DNA from: Epiperipatus broadwayi
Taxonomy: Eukaryota; Onychophora; Udeonychophora; Euonychophora; Peripatidae
Direction of reading: 5' to 3'
NCBI GenBank assembly: GCA_028023455.1
Contig: JAQFVV010012529.1
Span: 1,426,001 to 1,490,000, forward strand
DNA length: 64,000 nucleotides
The stretch's first letter is position 1; each line of letters begins with the position of its first letter. This document shows positions 12,935-23,329 of this stretch, one piece after another. Below the pieces are notes generated by a model. That model was given only the letters and a program-made list of their open reading frames with translations, did no database searches and was not told where the DNA came from. Made by a program: the position numbers and the translations under genes.

Positions 12935-13346
12935 ATGGAGTTGATAAGAATAAAAGTATATGGGGGGAAGAAGGAAGAAACGCCAGTAGATCACCTTAGG
13001 AGTCTGCAAAGATACTTTGTGAGTTATGGAACACCAGACAAGGTGAGAATGACAATAGTGTCTTACCATTTAGAAGGGCAGGCCATAGATTGGTGGAACT
13101 CATTGCTACATTAACCGCAGACATTTTCAGATTACAAGACAGCCCTGGAGAGAGCTTTCTGGAGTGAAGAAAGGCAGGACAACATTAGATCCCAATTGAT
13201 AAGAGAGAAGTTTCAAGAGAATGGACCAGAGGAATATGTGCATTTTTTTAGGCATCAAGTAGCCACACTCAAGACATTAGAAGCATGTAATTTGTCAGAG
13301 AAACAGATTGTGAAGATAGTCTGCTGAAACCTGCCAATAAGAATGA
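12935..13346 (+). pseudogene. gag: gag of the gypsy element (capsid region), disrupted
   Basis: The frame beginning ATG at 12935 encodes a retrotransposon-gag type capsid: a tract HLRSLQRYFVSYG, then LEGQAIDWWNSL, then FWSEERQDNIRSQL and EEYVHFFRHQVATLK. The Trp and the spaced aromatic residues are typical of the Retrotrans_gag fold that assembles the cytoplasmic particle. Stops lie in frame at 13112 (TAA) and 13325 (TGA), and the following protease is in another frame. No CCHC zinc knuckle was found, although four cysteines occur early in the next open frame. Gag here cannot be made as one protein. Confidence 0.8.
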
Positions 13347-14006
13347 GTGATGCTAGAGGAAGGAGGAGACAATCCGTCTAAAGAAATAGACAAGATATTG
13401 AGTCAAATGGAAATAAGCGTGGAAATGAGACGGATTCAAGAGAAAAAAGTAGACCAAGGAAGAGACATAATATTCAGACAGCAACCGAATTCAAAACACA
13501 TGGGGAACCTAATTTGTTCATGGGAGGACTGCATACCGAGTTATGCATGCCAAACATGTCCAAAAATACAGATAGCAGCAGGACAGACCAAAGTAGAAGT
13601 GCTTATTGATTCAGGGAGTCAGGTCTCTGTAATAACAGAAAGATTGTATTATAAACTCACCAGAGAACAACCAAATATACCTGTTCTACCATTGAAAGCT
13701 GTACAAGTGGCGATGGCCAACAACAGAAAGGCCAAGGTTGAACCCAAACAAATATGGCTGGATGTCAAAATCCATGGAGTAAGTTGCCCCCATGTATTCC
13801 TAATCATGAAAAATTTGATTTGTGATGTCTTATTGGGAACTGACTTTTTATACAAATATAAATGCAAGTTGAACTACGAAAGTAGACAAGCCATGCATAA
13901 TGGGGGGGGGGTTGGATTTATAATGGATAGCATGGATAGTTCAATAGGGGCTATGCAAGTTGCCGTTGAACACAATGATGACTTGATAACGGAAAAAATA
14001 GACTAG
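13347..14006 (+). pseudogene. Gypsy aspartic protease region
   Basis: An open frame of 219 residues whose first Met is unlikely to be a natural start, because the region should be read as part of gag-pol. It has the retropepsin active-site motif LIDSGSQVSVI (Asp88-Ser89-Gly90) and the second conserved element VLLGTDFL (161-168). It would cleave the gag-pol precursor. Four cysteines at residues 57-71 might be a degraded nucleocapsid finger. The frame ends at a TAG (14004-14006) that is in phase with the RT frame beginning at 14013, so one nonsense change separates protease and RT. The catalytic motif itself is intact. Confidence 0.85.
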
Positions 14007-14012
14007 GCGAAG

Positions 14013-15518
14013 ATGGCTTGGGGAGAAGGGAAGGAAATACTAAGAATGGTACTGAAGGAATACAATCAGGTATTTTCAGACAGGCCAGGCGTGATCCCAG
14101 GGTTCGAACAGAGGATTCAGGTAAATGAAACACAACCATTTAAGGCAAAATCATACCCAATTCCTCATCAATATAGGGAGCAGGTGAAGGAGCAGATAGA
14201 TCAAATGTTGGAATGGGGTATTATATCAAAAAGCTCCTCGGCTTATTGTAACCCGATAGTCATCATCAAGAAAAAGGATAATTCCGTACGGTTATGTCTC
14301 GATGTGAGGCAATTGAATAAAGTCACAGTCCCAGATTGTAACATACCACCACCCATGCAAGAATTACTTGGGAGATTTAAAGGAAAAAAATTTTTTTCAA
14401 CATTTGATCTGACAGCAAGCTATTGGCAGATAAGGCTGCACCCAGAAGATCGTAAGTATACTGCCTTTAGGTATGATGGCTGCTCATATCAGTTTAACCA
14501 TATGCCATTCGGCCTGATTAACAGTGGGGCTGGTTTACTACGATGTTTAGATCAGGTATTATCTGCTGAAGTCAAAAAAATAGTTACAATGTACGTGGAT
14601 GATGTATTGGTGGCATCGGCTAGTGTGGAAGAACATGCCAAAGATGTGGAAATGTTTTTAAGGGAATGTTGGAATAAAGGGATCAAGATAAACCTGAAGA
14701 AAAGTGTGCTATTTCAAAAGGAAGTTACATTCTTGGGCCACCTTATAGGATCACAGGGTGTCCGGCCACACCCAGATAAAATCTCAGCCATCAAAGGTTT
14801 CCCAGCACCTAGGTCCAAGAAGCAGATACAATCCTTTTTGGGTATGTGTAACTTCTACAACCATTTTCAGGAGCAGTTTGCTCAACATATGGAACCACTA
14901 GTTAGATTACTGAGAAAAGATGTAGTGTGGGAGTGGGGTGAAAAGCAAAGCCAGGCATTTGAGAGGGTGAAGCAAGGGTTCATGAAACATGTAATGCTGG
15001 CTTTTCCTGATTTTGAGAAACCCTTTGTGGTGCAGACTGACAGCAGTGGGTATGGGCTGGGAGCAACAGTATCACAGATTCAAGAGGATGGTCAGGTGAA
15101 AGTGCTGTATTTCTTAAGTAGGCTGCTCAAGGGTCTGGAGCGTCATTACACTGCCACAGAAAAGGAAGCTTTAGCCATTGTTTGGTCATTCCAAAAACTC
15201 CGCACATTGTTGTTGGGATCAAAAATAATTGTGGTTACGGATCATAAGAGTTTAGAATTTATTAACCACAGTTATCTGACAAATAGTCGGTTGGTGCGGT
15301 GGAGCCTATACCTCCAAGAGTATAATTATGTGGTAAAGCATTGTAAGGGGTCAGATAACATTGTAGCTGATGTTCTTATCTATAACCCAGTGTGTTTTCC
15401 ATCATGTCATCTTAAGGCTGAAAATTTATATGTGGCAGGAATAAACTTAAGGGTTAATAAGGGGGTGGAGAATGATCTTAAGAGATTGTCCCAGTGTCAG
15501 AGGAGGATGCCCAGTTAA
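14013..15518 (+). CDS. pol: Gypsy reverse transcriptase/RNase H
   Basis: 501 residues. RT domain about 40-215: the template-grip motif VRLCLDVRQLN, motif A STFDLTASYWQI, motif B QFNHMPFGLINSGA and the catalytic YVDD at 194-197. The thumb and connection follow (FLGMCNFY near 275). RNase H begins near 335, with DSSGYGLGA (Asp343), ATEKEALA (Glu383/Glu385) and VTDHKSLEF (Asp410) conserved. The domain order RT-RNase H-integrase is that of Ty3/gypsy. The frame is uninterrupted but lies downstream of an in-phase TAG and ends before integrase, which continues in another frame. It is therefore a fragment of pol rather than a free-standing gene. Confidence 0.93.
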   Translation: MAWGEGKEILRMVLKEYNQVFSDRPGVIPGFEQRIQVNETQPFKAKSYPIPHQYREQVKEQIDQMLEWGIISKSSSAYCNPIVIIKKKDNSVRLCLDVRQLNKVTVPDCNIPPPMQELLGRFKGKKFFSTFDLTASYWQIRLHPEDRKYTAFRYDGCSYQFNHMPFGLINSGAGLLRCLDQVLSAEVKKIVTMYVDDVLVASASVEEHAKDVEMFLRECWNKGIKINLKKSVLFQKEVTFLGHLIGSQGVRPHPDKISAIKGFPAPRSKKQIQSFLGMCNFYNHFQEQFAQHMEPLVRLLRKDVVWEWGEKQSQAFERVKQGFMKHVMLAFPDFEKPFVVQTDSSGYGLGATVSQIQEDGQVKVLYFLSRLLKGLERHYTATEKEALAIVWSFQKLRTLLLGSKIIVVTDHKSLEFINHSYLTNSRLVRWSLYLQEYNYVVKHCKGSDNIVADVLIYNPVCFPSCHLKAENLYVAGINLRVNKGVENDLKRLSQCQRRMPS

Positions 15519-16429
15519 GTCAAATAATTGCACAACTGGAAGGGAATGCAAGAAAAAATGATGATGAGTCCAGATGTTGGATCAACCGATACAAACTTGA
15601 TCAAACTGTTCTCCAATACAGAATGAAAAGGGGACCAGAAAGTTGGAGACCTGTAATACCCCAGCAAATGCGGAACGCAATGGTGGCTCACATCCACCAA
15701 ATATATGGACACTATGGGGTGTGGAAAACTGAAAAGTGGCTTAGACAGTGGTTTTATTGGCCAGGCATGCATGGGACTGTCGTGAGGATGATCAGCCAAT
15801 GTGAACTTTGCCAGAAAACTAAGCTTGCTAATAGGAATTATGCAGGCCCAATGAGCTCCATAATCCCAAAGAAGCCACGTGAGATGATTGCGATAGATTA
15901 TTATGGACCATTGCCGGCCTTTAATAGAAAAAAATATTTGTTGGTGGTGTATGATCTATTCAGTAAATTTGTGGCTGCATATCCCATGACTCAAGCAAAT
16001 ACCCGAAACACCATACGTCTCCTTGAAAAGGAATATTTTACAGTGATGGGAAAACCTCAAAGCATCCTCTCGGATCATGGCATACCATTAATCTCTGGAG
16101 AATGGATAGCATGGGTTCAGAAGTTAGGGATCCAACACATACTAACATCAATTGGGAATCCGCAATCGAACCCGTGTGGGCGGGTGATGGGTGAGTTGGG
16201 TAGGTTGTTTAGGACATACATCCCAACTAATCACCGAGGATGGGTTAAAAAGATTCCAGAAATACTGAACTACATAAATTGGGTGGTTAATGAATCCACA
16301 GGGTTCTCTCCTGTGCGGCTCCAGTTTGGCAAACATGCCCCTAAATTAATCAAGGCCAAAATACCAGGACCAAAGGAAATGCCAATAAATGTGGGGGAGG
16401 AAAAAAAGGAAAATCATCAAACCTTTTAA
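15494..16429 (+). pseudogene. Gypsy integrase, catalytic Glu missing
   Basis: The zinc-binding HHCC domain is present: H68 and H73 in HIHQIYGHYG, C103 and C106 in CELCQ. The RNase H-like core follows with Asp135 (AIDYYGPL) and Asp194 (LSDHG). The third catalytic position, expected in the block that usually reads NP-x-E-R-V-M-x-E-L, is Gly229 in NPCGRVMGEL, 34 residues after Asp194, so the DDE triad is incomplete. The frame overlaps the RT/RNase H frame by 25 bp in another phase. It stops at 16427-16429, just before a homopolymer run. The C-terminal part resumes in the same phase at 16481. Confidence 0.85.
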
Positions 16430-16480
16430 AAGAAGAAAGAAAAAAAAAAAAAAAAAAAGGGGGGGGCCCCCCCTTTTATA

Positions 16481-16693
16481 TTGGTGGTTTTTTTTTTTTG
16501 GAAAACCCCACATATGAGTGAACTGGGGAAATTTATCTGTAAGAAATTTTGCAGTTTGTATGAGGGACCTTTCCCTATTGTTAAATGTCAGGGGGATAAT
16601 GCATTCTGGGTGAATACTGGGCAGGAGGTAAGGGGATCATACAATGCTCGTTCCCTCAAGCCCATGCCATTACGAAGGATTCATGATATTTAG
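16481..16693 (+). pseudogene. Gypsy integrase C-terminal (GPY/F) remnant
   Basis: In the same phase as the integrase core. It contains LYEGPFPIVKCQGDNAFWVN, the GPY/F-like module that follows the core in many gypsy integrases, then GSYNARSLKPMP and a stop at 16691. It is separated from the core by a run of A, G, C and T homopolymers at about 16436-16500 that adds a stop. The Met used by the open frame is arbitrary. Confidence 0.75.
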
Positions 16694-16727
16694 GAGCCAT
16701 TCAAATACATAGACCATATTTAAAGGC

Positions 16728-16740
16728 TTCCGGAAGGGGG
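16728..16740 (+). other. Polypurine tract of the gypsy element
   Basis: A purine run (GGAAGGGGG) directly before the 3' LTR, where plus-strand DNA synthesis is primed in LTR elements. Confidence 0.75.
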
Positions 16741-18469
16741 GTATTGCAACAGGGCAGGTATAATCAAACCCTGTTGCGATAATTAAACAAATACATATTT
16801 GTATGAATGTATTATTAAAAATATATATATTATTACTAACGTATTATTAAAAAATATATATATTACTTTACTAACAAAACTAATAGATACAAGTTGATGT
16901 ATAATCAATGGTCATTTGTGTGGTCATATTGAATTGTAGATTTAGTTATTTCAATGAAAAAGCTCATAAAAGAGGTATGGGGGGGTATACATGTGCTCTG
17001 ACTTTTTTCTTTTGCCAAATCCAGCTATACACATTGCTATGTATATGTATGAGTGCGTTTTGAATCAATTAAATATGAAAATTCACAAAATAAAAATAAA
17101 AACATTTTTGTTTGATAAACTTTTAAAAATATATATATAGTAAGTCAAAGAAGGAACTATAAATGCCAAGATGGAAGACAGTGATTTACAGAACAATGAA
17201 AGTGACTGTTATAAAAACCTTGGAATGTCAAGTTCTAATTAAATACCAATTAGAAAAAAAAAAGGTGTAAAAAGCTTTTACGGTGCATTCCAATGAAGGC
17301 ACATGGAATGTTAATTGGAAATGGAAAATGAATGAAAAGAAAGAATTAGGAGAAGGGGCAGAGTCGGCAATTCCTGATTTGAAAAGAAAGATAAATTTTA
17401 TAATTAAAAAAAAAAGGGTTTAATTATTATAAGTTTGGGAGTAGAAGAAAGCAGACTTTAGACTTATATACAGAAATAAGAATCCAGAGATCAACGTTAT
17501 ATATTGATAAAATATGATCAGGCTGGGGTAGAAACTTCAACGTGCGAGGTGTTTGAATCCTTCCCCTGAATGTATAGCAGCTGCCAATATCAGAGAAGGG
17601 ACATCAAGCCAGGAAAATCGCCTCAATAAGTAAATGTTGGATCGTCATGAGATGTGTAAAAGAATAAATAAATAAATAGAATTCAGCCATGGAATCCAAA
17701 CTTCAAAAAGTCCATTCATCGTCCAAGGACCGGAGATTTCTCTTTCACCAGGTGAATCCAATCAATTCCGTGGGGAAAACACAGGTACCTTTTTCTATTT
17801 GCATGTATATATGTGACCTCTTAGTAAGCTTACTCCACGTAATTCAGAAAACTGTTGTTTGACCCAATTGTGAACTTAATTTTTCTTTTCTTTTGCACGG
17901 AGAGTTTGAATTATTTCCTGCTGTCATTATTAGCATATTAATTCTTCCATAATTAAATCTTCGTTGCAACATACATATTATAGCGTATTTGTGTGTGTGT
18001 GTCTGCTTTGGTAAAGAAAGAAAAGAGTAAATTAACAAAAGGGGAAACTGATAGGAATCTTTGATAAATAATAAAGAAAAAAATTGAATTGATTTGACTT
18101 ACGTAAATATTGTACTAATAAATATGTATAAAATGATGAATGTTTTTTTTATTTTTATGTTTTGAGTTTTTTTTTTGGAAAAAAAGAGAGGGAGAGGGTT
18201 AGATCTACTGCCGGTAATTTTACCACCCACCCTAAGAAAGCTAGCCACAGGCCAGGTCATTTTATCATCCTATTACATACTTCCATATTGTCCAGTATAA
18301 TTCTTACCTACGGGTGAGATTGGCGCTTGGAGTCTTTAGTTAGATGTCCATAAATATACTGTGTATGATATCGAAGAAAATTATATATGTATAGGATTTA
18401 TATTTTGGTTCATACTCGCATAAAGACGAGTACTTTAAGAAACATAGGTAAAGGGGTGGACCTGTTACA
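16741..18469 (+). repeat. 3' LTR of the gypsy element
   Basis: Aligns with 10141-11887 along its length and is 18 bp shorter. Differences are mostly C/T and A/G changes plus small indels in A/T runs and a GT run near 17990. It ends in CCTGTTACA, followed by GTATG, which matches the 5' flank. Confidence 0.92.
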
Positions 18470-18479
18470 GTATGTTAAG

Positions 18480-19924
18480 GTCTTTATCTAAAAAAAACTT
18501 TGGCAAAAGAGTTTAGCAAACAAATGTAATTTTTGATTATTATTGCTGGTAATTAACTAATGCTTGCCACCCACTTAATCACTTAATGTGATTTAATTCT
18601 AACATTTTAATTTTTAACTACTAAGCTGTTTTGTTACTAAAGTAAAAAAAAAAAAAAAAGGTCTGGAATGAGAATTTTCAGAATGTTATGATTCCAGTGA
18701 TAGAAATTCTAGGTTATTAGGAATTTGAAATCAAATAATCTGATTTGTTTATTTTTTAGAGAAAAAACAACAACAATTACTTGGACTTTAATAAATAGAC
18801 TGATTAAAAAAAAGAAAAAAGGCCATAGCCTGCAAAAGCTCTCCATGAACAGAGACAGTAATTGAATCTTTATTCTGAGGTAGATTTTTTTGAAATGTAT
18901 TTTTAGTTAAAAATGATTCTTGTTAGGCATAATTAGATGGAAGAATGATTTATGATGTAATTACTTAATGTCTTAACTTCTCTTTAGGCAATGAATTTAA
19001 TATACATGGGTTAAAAATATTGTTTTATATGTGTAAGTGAAATTAGAAATAGTTTGAAAAATGTATTAAAGAAATTAATATTACATTGAAGATAATAGAA
19101 CATTGTTGGAAAATATATCTTATAGAAATGCCCAACGGAATGTTACTAATATGGAGATGGTAGGAATAAAAAGTTCATTGATAAATTAAAAAAGATGGAA
19201 AAATTGGAATCTTTTATATAAATATAATTTAACTCTGTTCAGCAAGACAAAATTATTTAGAATGCCTTTTAAATTTTCACAACAATCTAATTTTATTATT
19301 TTAGAATGAGTTTAGATTTATTAATATTTTATATTTAATCTTGACATTTAAAAAATAAATTAATATATTTATTAAACCAAAGTATTAAATTGCTATTAGA
19401 TTTTGATTTTCTTGGTGTAAAATTTTAAAATATTAAAGCACTCTTTAAATGAGTTTCTTTTTTTTTTGGAACATTACTTCTTTTTTTTTAAAAAATGCAA
19501 ATATAATAACCTTAATCTACCAGCCAATATTCTGGCAGATTCTTTAATCAGTATTTAAGAAGACCCTTCAAATTTTTATAATATTCATATTTAGAAATAT
19601 TAGTTATTTAATATTATTTTTAAGTGAAATATTTTGTAATAAATTTATTATTAGAGAATGATTTAAAAGGAGATAATACTTAGCTTATTATTATTAAGTA
19701 TTTGGAATTTGGATGATGTGATCAGATATTAACATTTGATTATCATTAAGAGTAGTTTGCTATTGTCACTACTTTAATAAATTTTATTTTTAAGATTTTA
19801 TATTTGCACTTACACCTTAATAATATGTTCCTATATTATTGAATACATATCAAGGAGTACCCAAAAGTAGCCAGAATTTTATAAATGTTTATTTATTTTT
19901 AAGTGTTATAAATTTAATCTCTTT
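18480..19924. other. AT-rich noncoding DNA
   Basis: No exon or element could be identified between the gypsy 3' LTR and the next LINE. Confidence 0.6.
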
Positions 19925-21183
19925 CAAATTTTTATCCATTTGATGCAATCATCATCATTGCCAACCATTATCAGTCCCCTGCAGGATGGAAGTCTCTCCA
20001 AGTTCAATCCATCTTCTTTTATCTCTAGCCTCCCTTTTCCACATCACTCCTGCAAACTTTCTTATTTCATTCATATATTTCGCATATCTTCTAGCAATAT
20101 GTTCAGCCCAACTCCACTTCAGTCTTTTAATTCTTTCAACAATGTCAGTAATACCTGTTTGTTCTCTTATCCATATATTGCATTTTCAATCTCTTCTTGT
20201 TACTCTAATATGCATCTCTTCATACTTCTTTGAGTGGTCTGAAGTCTTTATATTGCTCTTCTATTAAGCATCCAAGTCTCAGATGCATAAGTAAGAACTG
20301 ATAAAACTCATTTATTAAAATCCTTCTTTTTCAAACACATAGGCATATTTCCTTTAGTATTAAATACATATAAGGCGTTATCCTTAATACTATGCATCTT
20401 GGGTGCTTAATTTTACCATGAGAGGGACTTCTACAATTCTTAACACAAGATATTTCTATCTAAAGCACTCCAACGAAGTTTAATTCTATGATTAATTCCA
20501 TCCATTATGTTTCCATCTGTAGCAATAATCTGACCAAGGTATTTGTAGTTCTTAACTTAATCTAATTCATCATAATCAAGCTTTATTTTCATCTTTTGAG
20601 AAAGTCCATTGAACATTACTTTAGTCTTTTTAATATTTACATTTAGTCCTACTTTTTTACTTTCATCTGATAACTCCTGCAGTTCTAAAGCCTTATTTTC
20701 AAAAACAATTACAATCATCTGCAAAATCTAAATGACTTAAATAATCTCCATTTACTTTTACTCCTTTAACTCCCCATTTTAATCCACGCAATACTTCTTG
20801 CAGCACTGTTGTAAAAAGTTTTGGAGATATGGAGTCACCCTGTCTTGCACCCTTCTCAATGTTAAACTTCCTGTATTGAATTTATTCAGGACATTACAAT
20901 CTTGAAATATTTATTTTCTGTTAATCAAAATATAATCCAATTCTGTTGTATCTTCATGTGGATGCTTCCATTTTCTTTTAACATTTTTCTCAAAAAAAGC
21001 ATTCATAATATAAAGGTTTTTTTTTCTGCAAACTCCACAAATCTATGTCTTCTCTCATTTCTGTTACCATAACCAAAATTACCTACAGCACTTTCATTTG
21101 TTTATCAAGTCTAACATTAAAATCTCCTATAACAATTATAAAATGTGGTTTAGTCTGAACAAAAACCTTTTGTACATTCATGT
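19925..21183 (-). mobile_element. RTE-type LINE copy 1, internally deleted
   Basis: Reads on the minus strand and aligns with the copies at 25785 and 37080. The 3' end is at about 19925-19955, with an ATC-rich tail. Going upstream, the RT part matches the third copy to about 20866 (equivalent to 37998). The sequence then jumps to the endonuclease part (equivalent to 39186), so about 1.2 kb covering the linker and the N-terminal RT is missing. About 80 bp is also missing near 20070-20095. The 5' end is truncated inside the endonuclease at about 21183. Stops and frameshifts occur throughout. The plus-strand open frames near 19940-20270 are shadows. Confidence 0.85.
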
Positions 21184-21573
21184 TTTTCATTTTTTAATAT
21201 AGTGTGTAAACACTTGCTAATGCCTTTTAATGTCCCTGTCATTTTTTTTTCACCACTGCTAAGTCTGCAAAAAAAAAAAAGAAGAGATATTTTGTCATTC
21301 AAGAGATTTTTAAAAAAATTGCATAGAGCAAAATTGAGTGAATATATTTGATAAATAAACTGGGTCGTGCTGAATTTAATTAAAAAGTATTACACACTCA
21401 AGACTTTGAGAGATGATACTTTGTTGCAGTGAACCTTGCACTCTTCTCTTTGCTACAAAATAGGATATTTACAGTTTATTGCATCACGTAAATGTTTCAG
21501 AACTTGCAGATAAAATGCCTGTCTGTTAGGAACTAAATCTGAGAGAAAAATGCTGTTTGTGGCAAAAAAAAAG

Positions 21574-21890
21574 TTAATATTGTTTTGACTTTGGACGTCA
21601 CTTGCAACACTTTTGGATGATGTAAATTTAATGCTACAATTAAACCACTCATAAATTTGTCTTTTTACAAGATCAGCTTGCTTGTAATATGTTTTTATGC
21701 ATTACAACTGTTTTCCCTATCATTACAAAAAAAAAAATTAACATTGTTTTGACTTTGGATTCCACTTGCAACACTTTTTTGGAATGTGGTAAATTTAACG
21801 CTACAATTAAACCACCCATAAATTTGTCTTTTTACGAGATCAGCTTGCTTGTAATATGTTTCAAGCATTACAATTGTTTTCTTTGTTGTT
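21574..21890. repeat. Tandem duplication, 164-bp period
   Basis: 21574-21737 and 21738-21890 are clearly similar: both contain ATTGTTTTGACTTTGGA, CTACAATTAAACCAC and GATCAGCTTGCTTGTAATAT. The open frame at 21689-22177 crosses the second copy and is probably not a gene. Confidence 0.85.
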
Positions 21891-22284
21891 TTAATGAAAA
21901 CAGAATTTCATATTGTTCAAACTTTTCAGTTATTATAAAAATTGACAAATATGTGAAACACACTTTACAAAAAAATGTACTACGTGGCACTATGATTTTA
22001 CACGACTATGTTACTGGGAAGATTGGTGCTTGTCTTATAACTAAAGTTACCGTTGGATGGCGCCGTTTTCACGCTAAAACTATAAAATATGAACATTCAC
22101 AGGCCGTTGATTTTAATAATTTTTCTATGCTTTTTTGTAATGCGAAAATAAAAACAAAACAAAATCGTCTTTTTTAAATATTATTTTTTATTAACGTATA
22201 CAATTTAAATGATAATAATAAATGTAAAATAAAATCAACAAATTACAATTTGATTCGTGTTTTTTATATTGTATACTTTTTAAA

Positions 22285-22405
22285 TTGTGTTACGGCTTCT
22301 TTTTATCAATTTTCTATTGGATATTTTTTTACTTGTGTTACAGCTTTTTTTTAAATCAATTTTCTATCGGATATTTTTTTACTTGTGTTACGACTTTTTT
22401 TGTTG
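22285..22405. repeat. Short tandem repeat, ~49-bp period
   Basis: Units start at 22285, 22333 and 22383 (third partial), each with TTGTGTTACRRC followed by T-rich sequence. The first two also share TCAATTTTCTATYGGATATT. Confidence 0.8.
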
Positions 22406-22452
22406 TTGTTTAACTAAAAAATAATAATCATAATAAAAGTAAAAGTTGTTAC

Positions 22453-22500
22453 AGTTAGGTTTAGGGTTAGTTTAGGATTAGGGTTAGTTTTAGGGTTAGG
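22453..22500 (+). repeat. Interstitial TTAGGG-like cluster
   Basis: Four to five imperfect copies of TTAGGG/TTAGGTT (for example TTTAGGGTTAG, GATTAGGGTTAG) within 48 bp. It is too short and variable to be a telomere end. It might be a repair scar, an old telomeric insertion or simple-sequence drift. Confidence 0.6.
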
Positions 22501-22929
22501 TGTTCTGTTGGTTGTAATGCTAAAATAAAAAAATTCAAAATCGTAACCATAATCGGACAAAAGGAAGAAACTCAAACTTTTTTAAACAACAATAAACACA
22601 TACAAATGTCTTCTTTACTTATTAAACATGTTTATAATATTTGCTTTTTATGAAATTTTCAAAAAAAACTATATTTGGACTTTTCTTACTGGATAATTTT
22701 TTCGTACCACTCTTTTTTACTTCAAAAATATACAGACGGTAGAATCTTTTTTGTCTCATGGAATGTTACTAACAGTACATTACTTGACACGTTACCTAAT
22801 TGCAACTCAATAAAATCATAGATATTTAACATTTTCCCAAATAAAAGTTGAATACAGTACGTTGTAAAGAGTCTTATAATTATTGCTTTAATAAATCTGA
22901 ACATCAATAGTTTAAAATAAAAAAAAATC

Positions 22930-23290
22930 CAATGAAAACAACATTTAATACAATTAAAATACAAACTCTCTCATCAAGCCGTAATTATTTTATAAATTGT
23001 GCGAATTCAGAAAATGTATTTGCTGCTGTGCGACATACATGTTGTAATGCGACGCGACATAGCGGCCTGCATTCTGTAGCACAACAAAAAAGTTGTATTA
23101 TAGAAAATGCAGGTTCGAATGTGTCAGCCGCGGAAACAGCATTTTTATATGTTTTGGCGCGAAAACCGCATCATAGAGCGGCATCTTTAGCTAAAAGATG
23201 AGTACCGGAAGATTGATGCAGAAGAGTGTCTGAAAGAAGTTTGTAACAGCAAAAGCATATACTACAAGAGGCGTGCAAACCAGAGAACTA
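22930..23290. other. CpG-rich unassigned segment with hairpin
   Basis: Strikingly richer in CpG than the rest of the window (GCGACGCGACATAGCGG near 23049, CCGCGG near 23130, GGCGCG near 23157). 23066-23113 folds as an imperfect hairpin whose ends are CCTGCATT and AATGCAGG. An 89-residue plus-strand frame (22932-23201) crosses it but has no motif I recognise. A mobile or satellite-like unit is more likely than a host gene. Confidence 0.45.
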
Positions 23291-23329
23291 CTCCAGTTAT
23301 TTTTGGATCCCCCCTCATAATATATATGC

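Larger units (their letters stand above)
10141..18469 (+). mobile_element. Ty3/gypsy LTR retrotransposon, complete but inactivated
   Basis: An 8.3-kb element with two long direct LTRs (10141-11887 and 16741-18469), a tRNA-Lys-like primer-binding site just after the 5' LTR, and coding order gag, protease, RT/RNase H, integrase, which defines Ty3/gypsy rather than copia. A polypurine tract abuts the 3' LTR. A short target duplication, GTAT (possibly GTATG), occurs at 10137 and 18470. It is the only element here complete at both ends with LTRs. Coding is broken by in-frame stops in gag, a TAG between protease and RT, a frame change between RNase H and integrase, and a replaced catalytic Glu in integrase. 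LTR differences are mostly transitions and small indels, implying a moderately old insertion. Confidence 0.95.

Noticed and set aside
12719-13069. 116-codon minus-strand frame
   Set aside because: Antisense to the gag coding region, whose capsid motifs are on the plus strand.
22453-22500. True telomere end
   Set aside because: Fewer than six imperfect units, and it lies inside continuous sequence.
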